Shown here: in pieces, positions 25,478 through 32,110 of the stretch | How the letters are laid out: every line of letters begins with the position of its first letter | How positions within the stretch are numbered: position 1 is the first letter of the stretch | From: an uncultured Clostridia bacterium | GTDB taxonomy: Bacteria > Bacillota > Clostridia > Oscillospirales > CAG-272 | NCBI GenBank assembly: GCA_947627475.1 | Contig: CANQWE010000019.1 | Coordinates: 1 to 32,110, forward strand | Length of the DNA stretch: 32,110 nucleotides | Reading direction: 5' to 3' | Notes under the pieces: generated by a model | Told to the model about the DNA's origin: nothing | The model's database searches: none | What the model saw: the letters and a program-made list of their open reading frames with translations, nothing else | Program-made: the position numbers and the translations under genes

Positions 25478-26897
25478 ATGACAAGCAGAAAAAATACCAA
25501 AAGAGCCTTGCTGGTGAGCTGTCTGTGCTGCTGTGCACAGCAATACTGATCGGTATAACCTTTGCGTGGTTTACCGATTCTGTTACTTCCGGGCAGAACA
25601 AGATTGTAGTCGGTAATCTGGATGTGGAACTGGAGTACAAAAACAGCACCGGTACATATCAAACGGTAACAAATACGACGTCCTTGTTTGACGATGCTGC
25701 CCTTTGGGAACCTGGCCATACAGACAAACTGTCTGACTATCTGGTATTAGGTCAAGCAGCAGGAAACTCAGAGACTACATATGCAACCCGCGAAGAAGTA
25801 TGGGCCGCAGCTGGCAGCCAGAGAGGGCTAACAGCTTATTCTGACCTGCAGACACTGGTATGTCAGGAAGAAAAGTATGTGGCGTTGGTAGTTTATATGC
25901 CTACAGATGTAGATAACGAAGCGAACTACCGGGGCGATGCGATTCCAACAATCGATTTGGGTATCAGCCTGGTAGCTACGCAGGCAAAACAAGGGTCTGA
26001 CAGCTTTGGCAGCACTTATGATGCTCAGGCTGCTACAGATGAAAATATGTGGCTGATTGAGCTGGAGGCACAGGGCTGGAGCCTGGTAAATTCTGCAGGC
26101 GATATCGTTGGAGATGGAAAATATGTTCTCACAGAAGATATTGCTAATACGGTTGCACTGACTGCTGCGGACAACGCCGTTTTGGACTTAAACGGTAAAA
26201 CGATGCATCAGCTCACGGTAAACGGCAACGTAACGCTAATCGATAGCAGCGACGAAAAATCCGGTGCGATTACTGCGAACCATATCATAGTTGGTAAGGG
26301 CAGTACCTTGACGATTGAAGCAGGTACATATAAGGGAAATAACCCCACTGAAACTGCAAAGGTTATTGTAAATGGTGGAACGATCACCGGACAAAGCTAT
26401 GGGAATAAGGCTGCATGGACGATCAATGGCGGACATTTTTCCTCTACGGGAATTTTGTTTAGTGTAACCCAGGGGGAAACCATTACGATCAATGACGGTA
26501 CGTTTGATGGAATGGTCAATTTTGGAAGCAAGGCATACCCGGCTACAGTAATCATCAACGGCGGAACATTCAACAGCGATGTATCTGCCACGTGTGAAAC
26601 CTGGAACATTCACAATGGTATTTTCAACGGTCCTGTTTATGCCTCCGTGTCCACCGGATATGTATACGCCACTTGCAGTATTGCCGGAGGAACCTTTAAT
26701 CATATCGGAATAAGTGCGGTCACGGGAACAGTCACTATATGTTCTACGGAAACGCATCTACTCCCAGCAACTACTATGGTGGGTATACAATTATTGGCGG
26801 CAGCTTTAAAACAGGTCCTACAAGCTATATGAACAGCGCTTCCAGCAGCGTGCAACAGGATGCTGTAACAAACTATTTTGTAGCTTCTGAAAACTAA
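25478..26897 (+). pseudogene. SipW-type signal-peptide surface protein with beta-helix-like repeats, reading frame broken twice
   Basis: A secreted or envelope protein of the camelysin/TasA-like group with a SipW-cognate signal sequence. ATG 25478 (site AAAGGAG 8 nt upstream) starts MTSRKNTKRALLVS; the next conserved part, LLCTAILIGITFAWFTDSVTSG, is in the -1 frame (the track ORF 25525-26832). The C-terminus YMFYGNASTPSNYYGGYTIIGGSF...NYFVASEN is again one frame back, ending at 26897. Restoring one base at each break gives 473 residues. The second half has a repeated INGGTF-like turn about every 18-24 residues (INGGHF, INDGTF, INGGTF, IHNGIF, IAGGTF, IIGGSF), as in right-handed beta-helices. 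It could be a pseudogene, carry sequencing errors, or be phase-variable. No sipW is nearby. Confidence 0.75.
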
Positions 26898-26911
26898 AAC
26901 TCTTGTTAAAT

Positions 26912-26946
26912 AAACAGAGTCGACTGCTAGTCGACTCTGTTTTTTG
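26912..26946. terminator. bidirectional terminator
   Basis: AAACAGAGTCGAC-TGCTA-GTCGACTCTGTTTTTT: a perfect stem with a T-run, between the SipW-type gene and the convergent helicase gene. Confidence 0.93.
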
Positions 26947-27006
26947 CTTTAATTAAAAAATGTTTTACAGTACGTATTGTCGCAGTAAAGCATCCATCAC
27001 AGTATT

Positions 27007-29430
27007 TTAAATGGATTGCTTTGCATCCCGCTTTTTCCAAAAGGCAGATAAAGCAGCATGCAGCGTGTATGCATCCCGCACAAATCGGATATGCCGCCAC
27101 ATTTTTGGAAACAGCTTATAGGTCTGGGGTTGGGCATACCGATCGTCGATCAGCACCACTACTCCCTGGTCCGTCTCGCTGCGGATCACACGACCGGCAG
27201 CCTGCTGCACCTTGATCATAGCCGGATATGTATATGCATAAGCAAAGCCGCTTTCCCTGGTTTTCTCAAAATAATCCCGCAAAAGATTTTGCTCTGCCGT
27301 AATTTTTGGCAGTCCTGTCCCCACAATGATTGTCCCAATCAGCTGCTCTCCCCGCAAATCTACTCCCTCAGAAAAGGCACCACCCAGCACGCAAAAGCCT
27401 ACCACCGCCTCTCTCTTCTTAGAAAAGGTCTGCAAAAATTGGTTGCGCTCCCTATGTCCCATTCCCTGTTTTTGTACCACTGTATGCATATGCGGTGCTA
27501 TTTCTGCAAACGCAGAATATACACTTTTCATATACGCATAAGAGGGAAAATACGCGATATAATTGCCCTCTTTTGCCTCTGCTACAGCCAAAATCATCTC
27601 TGCAATTTCCTGGACGTACTGCTCCCGATCCCCATACCGTGTGCTGACAGAATCTACGCCAAAAAGCCCTAAATTCTCCGGATCATAGGGGGAATCCAGT
27701 TCCAAACAAGGCGCGTCGGGGAAGCCCAGCACATCCGCAAAATATTCCATTGGGGTCAATGTCGCCGAGAAAAATACCGCTCCTCCAACCGGCTGCATCA
27801 TATGTCGAAGAATGTTCGAAGGATCTAAGCATCGGGCATAAACCTGCAGTCTGCCACCGATATTTTCTGCATAAAATACAAATGCAGCGTCAAACAGATC
27901 TAAACTGCGCAAGAAATTGTTACACTGGGCCACTGTCTGATCCAGCAAAGCATGCGCCCCTGTGTCGTCCTCCAACCGCAGCACGTCCCCGCCAACCTGT
28001 ACAAATTTTTGCAGAGCCGTATCAAAATCTTCCGGTACCCGAGTGGACAAGTAATATCCTGTCTGTCTGCCCTGGGCATCCAGCTGTTCTTCCGATCGGC
28101 AAAGTTCTGCGGTTTGCTGCAGCAGCCGAAGCATTTTCGTAAGCGCCTCCCGCAGAGGTTTATGCTTGGGAAAATAGGTGTCCAGATTTTTATAAAGACG
28201 CAGAAAATCTGCAGCAGTAAGAGACGCAGAATACATTTCCCTTGCTCTGTCGGGAAGATTGTGGGCTTCGTCCAATAAAACGGCATATCGTCCGGTGCTG
28301 GCCTCAAAATACCGTTTAAAGCGAACGGATGGATCAAAGAGGTAGTTGTAATCGCATATTACCACCTCGCAGTATTCACTCACATCCAACGATAGTTCAT
28401 AGGGGCACAAGCTGTGTTTTTCCGCTGCAGCACACAGTGTAGCTGCATCAATTACAGGTAGGCCTTGCAAGAGTTCCAGCATAGCCGCATCCCTGCGTTC
28501 TTCATAAGAAAGACGCTGTACTGTTCCCATATAAGGACATATATAGCAGTTCCGCCTCTGCAAGCCGCTGCGCGCTCCTCCTGCAGGCGCTTGGGGACAA
28601 GTTTTTTCCTTTGAGACAATACTGATGGCACGCAGACTTGGTATTTGCGCAGACATAGCACGACATGCATCGGCCGCTGCATTTCCCGTTACAGTTTTTG
28701 CAGTGAGATAAAATACCTTATCCGTATATCCCGCGCCCAAGGCACGCAAGGCCGGATATAATGCGGAAATAGTCTTTCCAATTCCCGTGGGTGCGCATAC
28801 CAGCAGCTTGCTTCCATTTTTAACAGCACGGTATGTGTCCTCAATAAAGTCCCGCTGTCCTGCTCGGATTTCCCGATAGGGAAAGGCCATAGATGCCATA
28901 GATGCATATCCATGAAGGGACTTTTCTGCCTGGATAGAAATAAAAGGCGTAGCGCGAGCTATCAGAACTTCGGACATTTGTCGAAGAATAGTTTGGGAAA
29001 GCGTACAGGAAAAGGATGCCGTTCCTTCTCTGCCAGGTACTGTATAAGTAAGCCGCAGCGTTACACAGGACAAGTCCTCCTCACAGCACAGCATGTACGC
29101 GCACAAAAATCCTTCTGCCAGAAAGGTTGGATCTCCCGCAGGATTGGTACGGCTGGTGATCCTGCCAATTGAACGAAATTTTTCTATAGTAACATCACTT
29201 TTGGTACGATACAGCAAATCTGCCGATCCTGTCAACGTAAAGGGAACATTTCCATCGGTGACAGCAAGGGACATGGCCTTTCCTCCCTGGGGTTCTTCTG
29301 CATCTGAAGCAGGCAAAAAAGCGATTTTCCCCCCCTGCGAATCCTTCCTGGTACGTGCGAAATAGGAAAGCGCCTGTACGCTGACGCATATTTCATGGGT
29401 CTGCGGATCTATGCGTATTTTCAAATGCAT
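27007..29430 (-). CDS. XPD/Rad3-like ATP-dependent DNA helicase with iron-sulfur domain
   Basis: A superfamily 2 helicase of 807 residues, expected to unwind DNA 5' to 3' in repair. Walker A is APTGIGKT (213-220) and motif II is DEAH (387-390). Four Cys that should hold a 4Fe-4S cluster lie between them (C278 in KEKTC, C295 and C298 in NCYICPY, C342 in LCPYE). The second RecA domain has FSEGVDLRG and the motif VI QAAGRVIRSE. Clostridial relatives carry an N-terminal Cas4-like PD-(D/E)XK domain; here residues 1-180 align loosely but the DEIK-type motif appears as TIEKFR. AGGAGGGAA precedes the ATG. It is 24 bp behind the glycosylase gene, so both form a DNA-repair operon. Confidence 0.9.
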   Translation of the reverse strand: MHLKIRIDPQTHEICVSVQALSYFARTRKDSQGGKIAFLPASDAEEPQGGKAMSLAVTDGNVPFTLTGSADLLYRTKSDVTIEKFRSIGRITSRTNPAGDPTFLAEGFLCAYMLCCEEDLSCVTLRLTYTVPGREGTASFSCTLSQTILRQMSEVLIARATPFISIQAEKSLHGYASMASMAFPYREIRAGQRDFIEDTYRAVKNGSKLLVCAPTGIGKTISALYPALRALGAGYTDKVFYLTAKTVTGNAAADACRAMSAQIPSLRAISIVSKEKTCPQAPAGGARSGLQRRNCYICPYMGTVQRLSYEERRDAAMLELLQGLPVIDAATLCAAAEKHSLCPYELSLDVSEYCEVVICDYNYLFDPSVRFKRYFEASTGRYAVLLDEAHNLPDRAREMYSASLTAADFLRLYKNLDTYFPKHKPLREALTKMLRLLQQTAELCRSEEQLDAQGRQTGYYLSTRVPEDFDTALQKFVQVGGDVLRLEDDTGAHALLDQTVAQCNNFLRSLDLFDAAFVFYAENIGGRLQVYARCLDPSNILRHMMQPVGGAVFFSATLTPMEYFADVLGFPDAPCLELDSPYDPENLGLFGVDSVSTRYGDREQYVQEIAEMILAVAEAKEGNYIAYFPSYAYMKSVYSAFAEIAPHMHTVVQKQGMGHRERNQFLQTFSKKREAVVGFCVLGGAFSEGVDLRGEQLIGTIIVGTGLPKITAEQNLLRDYFEKTRESGFAYAYTYPAMIKVQQAAGRVIRSETDQGVVVLIDDRYAQPQTYKLFPKMWRHIRFVRDAYTLHAALSAFWKKRDAKQSI

Positions 29431-29454
29431 TTCCCTCCTGCTAAGGCTTGGCGT

Positions 29455-29973
29455 TTATATGTCGGAAATAAACCTCCATAGCCGATCCTGATCTTCTTGT
29501 GCAGCATAGGCAATTCCTACCCGAGGGGCCATATGGTAGGTAGGCATGTATCCATCCTCTTCAATCCAAAGCTCCTGGCTGCTGCATAAATCCCCTCCGT
29601 TCAGTGCTCTGGTGATTTCTAACGCTTTGGTCACGCGACCGGGACCGAAAATCGTATCGATTCCACGGATGAGCACCGCCTCAGGATACCCCACATCCCC
29701 CGCCACTATATTGAGCATCTCGTGGATACCATAGCATAGATATACATATATGGTTCCACCGGTCTCATACAGTGTCTGTGTCCGCTTTGTTTTTCCCCTT
29801 GCAGCATGGCATGCGGTATCTGTTTCACCCATGTAGCACTCTGTTTCTGTAATACGAACGCGCAAAATCGTATCACCGATCTTTCTGCAAAGGATCTTTC
29901 CCAGCAGCGCTGGGGCAAGCATATCTGCATGCATCTGATAAAAGGTGCGTTCCAGCTTGCGTTTTTTATCCAT
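29455..29973 (-). CDS. 3-methyladenine DNA glycosylase (AAG/MPG family)
   Basis: Removes alkylated purines from DNA, starting base-excision repair. The 172-residue protein matches the Mpg family: LAPALLGKILCR, the catalytic Glu region ITETECYMGETDTACHAARG, GGTIYVYLCYGIHEMLNIV, and AVLIRGI followed by GPGRVTKALEIT. It is at the short end of the family, without an obvious gap in the core. AGAGGG precedes the ATG. It is the first gene of a two-gene minus-strand unit with the helicase. Confidence 0.94.
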   Translation of the reverse strand: MDKKRKLERTFYQMHADMLAPALLGKILCRKIGDTILRVRITETECYMGETDTACHAARGKTKRTQTLYETGGTIYVYLCYGIHEMLNIVAGDVGYPEAVLIRGIDTIFGPGRVTKALEITRALNGGDLCSSQELWIEEDGYMPTYHMAPRVGIAYAAQEDQDRLWRFISDI

Positions 29974-30047
29974 ATATGGGCCCTCTTTTATATTCTATCA
30001 TAATAGTATTATCTTAGCACAGAACCGGGAAAAAATCTACATCTACC

Positions 30048-30076
30048 TTGCATTTTATCTTCCTGCATGCTATACT
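30048..30076 (+). promoter_or_regulatory. promoter of the SGNH hydrolase gene
   Basis: TTGCAT (30048-30053) and TATACT (30071-30076) with a 17-bp spacer. Confidence 0.75.
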
Positions 30077-30127
30077 GTTTCATAGTAAAAAACGAATTGC
30101 TATATAATGAAAGGGACAGCTACAGCG

Positions 30128-30832
30128 ATGCAGGACCAACTGAATTACATTAAACCGGGCAGATATAAGAAACCCGTGGACGCAGATTCCAGAAGAGATG
30201 AATTTGATTTAAAAAACGGAGAGGTCTTATACAGCGGCCGGCCGGTAGATATTATTTTCACCGGGGACTCTATCACACACTTTATGGAAGCCAATCTATA
30301 TTATGGCAGATTCGGTTTGGTTTTAAACCGGGGAATCGGCGGAGAAGTTGCCGATATTTTGGCATGGCGCTTCCATGCGGATGTGACCCAGCTCCATCCC
30401 CGCCTTTGCATTCTTATGGTCGGCGTAAACAATATCTGGGAACTGGACAACAAAATTAGCAAAAAGGGAGCGTACGACCGGCGTGCTGCAAACAAAGTAC
30501 TGGCCTTATTAGAAAAAAGCTATCGGAGTATGCTGGAGGAGGCTAAGGAAAACAACTTCCCGCTGTGGATGTGTTCCTGCCTTCCTACCGGAGAAGCTTT
30601 GCCGAATTTGGATCTGCGCAACCGTTTTATTGTGGAGATTAATCAGATGATTCAGGGCCTTGTGGCAGAATACGGCACGAAATATGTGGACTATCACTCT
30701 CGCCTTGTGAAAGAAGACGGCATTACCCTACAGGATGGAATCAGCAGAGAAGGCTGCCATCCCAATTATAAGGGCTATACCATGATGAGCGAGGTGCTTA
30801 CCCCCATGCTGGAGGAATTCTTTCAGAAATAA
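30128..30832 (+). CDS. SGNH/GDSL-type hydrolase (esterase-like)
   Basis: A 234-residue SGNH hydrolase, probably removing acyl groups from carbohydrates. Block I is TGDSIT (nucleophile Ser48), block II has NRGIGGE (oxyanion Gly), block III is GVNN (oxyanion Asn), and block V is REGCHPNYKGY with the catalytic His. The usual Asp of DxxH is a Glu here. No signal peptide is seen. The track starts at 30107, but that ATG lacks a ribosome site; AAGGG lies 12 nt before the ATG at 30128, which I prefer with moderate certainty. A broken sugar-isomerase gene follows after 11 bp, so the two once formed a carbohydrate operon. Confidence 0.88.
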   Translation: MQDQLNYIKPGRYKKPVDADSRRDEFDLKNGEVLYSGRPVDIIFTGDSITHFMEANLYYGRFGLVLNRGIGGEVADILAWRFHADVTQLHPRLCILMVGVNNIWELDNKISKKGAYDRRAANKVLALLEKSYRSMLEEAKENNFPLWMCSCLPTGEALPNLDLRNRFIVEINQMIQGLVAEYGTKYVDYHSRLVKEDGITLQDGISREGCHPNYKGYTMMSEVLTPMLEEFFQK

Positions 30833-30843
30833 GGTGAATGCGC

Positions 30844-31622
30844 ATGTTTATGATAGGCATGCTAACGCTTATGGAAACGAAACCCTTGGAAGACTGCGCC
30901 TAGCTCTGTAAAAGATTGCCCTACAAATTTATTGAATGGAATATGAAATTTCCAGCTTATCAGGCAAATACCATAAATGTTTCTTACATTACAAATATGC
31001 ATGATATTATAACATACACTACCCCGTCCATTTGGAGGACGATTTAACGCTTGTGATTTTAATTCTTATATTGCCAAAGCATATTTGCAACTATGGAAAA
31101 CACGCGTGGACTTTGCCAAAATTGCATATTTCCATTTAAATATGCATTGGGCAGCAGGTGCATATTTTACACTTTCGGATTAGAAAATATTTCTCTTTAA
31201 AAAATATAAGCGGAAATACTTGAAAAGCATGCTGCTGTTTCGGAATATATGTGAAAAAGGAATGCGGGAAAACGACTCCCTAAAAATAAAATATGTTTAA
31301 AAAATTGTGGTGGATATCTCAGCTGGCAAAAAGAAGCCTTGGCGCTGCTGCAAAGTTCCGTATTCGGCCTCACTTTAGATATTGGACATAACGCCTGCGC
31401 CAATAATACAGATATGCCATGCATTGCAGAACACAAGGACGTCTATATCATATGCATGATGCGCATGTTGTAACCGGCAAACAGAACCATCTTCCGCTGG
31501 GTATTGGTAATTTAGATCTGCAAAAGTATTTTACAATGGCAATATCGCAAGGATGCGGCGTAATGTTGGAAATAAACAATTGCAGTGCTGAAACAATCTA
31601 TCGAATGGTTGCAGAAAAATAA
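30844..31622 (+). pseudogene. decayed sugar phosphate isomerase/epimerase (xylose-isomerase-like TIM barrel)
   Basis: Full-length remnant, not in the ORF track except its last part (31419-31622). From ATG 30844 (AAGGTG upstream) it reads MFMIGMLTLMETKPLEDCA, then TAG (30901), then LCKRLPYKFIEWNMKFPAYQ. The next pieces are HLEDD (31029), FNACDFNSYIAKAYLQ (31043) through NMHWAAGAYFTLSD and a second TAG (31181). NCGGYLSWQKEALALL to LDIGHNACANNTDMPCIAEHKD and finally RLYHMHDAHVVTG to the stop at 31620 complete it. The GHN/HIHDAH-type metal ligands match the AP-endonuclease-2 superfamily. Adding four single bases restores 261 codons, a normal family length. Confidence 0.85.
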
Positions 31623-31640
31623 TTTAGCATAGAATAAATT

Positions 31641-31688
31641 GAGAAAAAGCCTAAAGAAAAATATATTTTCTTTAGGCTTTTTCTCTTT
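31641..31688 (+). terminator. terminator after the isomerase remnant
   Basis: GAGAAAAAGCCTAAAGAAAA and its exact complement flank ATATA, followed by TTTT. The 20-bp perfect stem is well kept although the gene before it is broken. Confidence 0.93.
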
Positions 31689-31689
31689 T

Positions 31690-31978
31690 ATGTATCGCTC
31701 TGACACAACAGATAACAGACAAGAGTTACTTGGGCTATCTTTGCCCGCTGTTACGGTACCCCCTCAGAGATTCACCTAAGATACAGGGGGGATGGCAGCC
31801 CCTATGTTTTGACTGTAGGGGAAGTCACTATGCTTTCCCTACACTGTGGGATTCCCTAATCCTCCCTCTGACGAGGGAATCTATGTAAACGGGCTCCCTC
31901 ATCCTTTTGCTGCAACGCAGCCTATTTTACTGACATTTCTTTTGTCAACTGTTTTTGTGACTAACCCTTTTATATAAT
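31690..31978. other. gene-free region with clustered short hairpins
   Basis: No ORF with a ribosome site is visible. Several short inverted repeats are packed in about 150 bp: CCCCTA..TAGGGG (about 31799-31821), GGGAAA-type arms around GTCACTATGC, CCCTC-TGAC-GAGGG, and GATTCCC...GGGAATC enclosing it. The look is that of a worn REP- or MITE-like repeat, but no second copy exists in the window to prove it. Confidence 0.35.
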
Positions 31979-32008
31979 AAAAGCTGTTACAAAAGTAACA
32001 GCTTTTTT
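31979..32008. terminator. Rho-independent terminator near the right edge
   Basis: AAAAGCTGTTAC-AAAA-GTAACAGCTTTTTT, perfect stem with T-run. No gene is seen directly upstream on the plus strand. The remaining 100 bp to the window end show no feature I can support. Confidence 0.85.
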
Positions 32009-32110
32009 CTTTCTATCAAAATCCGCATAAATTCGGAAGAACATAGAAAAACCGAACAAGAAAAGCGAACAGCAGCATGTCTCGGGTGAGACAAGAGAAC
32101 GATTAGTAGT

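Noticed and set aside
25489-25495. Programmed -1 frameshift at A-AAA-AAT in the SipW-type gene
   Set aside because: A shift there would discard the TKRALLVS segment that looks like a genuine SipW-type signal start; the real break lies downstream, near 25517-25522, where no slippery site is seen.
31419-31622. Independent 67-residue gene
   Set aside because: It has no ribosome site and its sequence (HMHDAHVVTGKQNHLPLG) is the C-terminal end of the broken isomerase gene.

Overview
The window looks like chromosomal DNA from a mid-GC gut-type member of the Clostridia (Firmicutes), probably near Oscillospirales/Ruminococcaceae. This is inferred from gene families and control devices, not from any search. 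The pointers are: NAD-dependent ligase; a PyrR attenuator in front of pyrR and uraA; a T-box in front of pheS; a SipW-type signal sequence; a dockerin-tailed secreted protein; an iron-sulfur XPD-like helicase of clostridial type; strong AGGAGG-like ribosome sites; and many TTGACA/TATAAT promoters with 17-bp spacers.

Layout. 1-1953 (minus): metal-efflux operon, arsR-family repressor > HMA metallochaperone > P1B-type ATPase (cut by the window edge), with a consensus promoter whose start point is covered by a palindrome. 1972-4832 (plus): ligA and a lipoprotein. 4891-5841 (minus): a cytidylate-kinase-like protein and a 64-aa protein. 6079-7338 (plus): methionine gamma-lyase/aluminium-resistance family enzyme. 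7369-8092 (minus): tadA behind a long structured leader. 8118-9422 (plus): HAD phosphatase and DUF1643 protein. 9436-11637 (plus): secreted DUF4091 protein with dockerin. 11656-11809: tRNA-Glu(CUC). 11839-12773: lipoprotein. 12817-15035: PyrR attenuator, pyrR, uraA. 15070-16684: 16-codon leader ORF overlapping a SpoVB-like flippase. 16681-18969: GH3 glycosidase. 18970-20234 (minus): sigma factor/anti-sigma pair. 20390-24983 (minus): T-box, pheS, pheT, phosphoribosyltransferase. 25037-25234: a roughly 200-nt structured RNA candidate. 25478-26897 (plus): SipW-type surface protein split over three frames. 27007-29973 (minus): 3-methyladenine glycosylase and FeS helicase. 30128-31622 (plus): SGNH hydrolase and a decayed sugar-phosphate isomerase. 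31690-32110: no gene; short hairpins and a terminator.

How it works together. Most of the window is housekeeping: DNA repair/replication (ligA, Mpg, helicase), translation (pheST, tadA, tRNA-Glu), and pyrimidine salvage under PyrR control. Between these sit surface or carbohydrate genes (DUF4091-dockerin, GH3, flippase, SGNH hydrolase, lipoproteins, SipW-type protein). No prophage, insertion sequence, CRISPR array or defence island was seen.

The best leads for something undescribed are RNA-level or decay-level: the multi-helix RNA at 25037-25234, the mutually exclusive structures in the tadA leader, the leader ORF coupled to the flippase, the helicase whose N-terminal nuclease-like domain seems to have lost its active site, and two genes in which all six inferred frame breaks go in the same (-1) direction.
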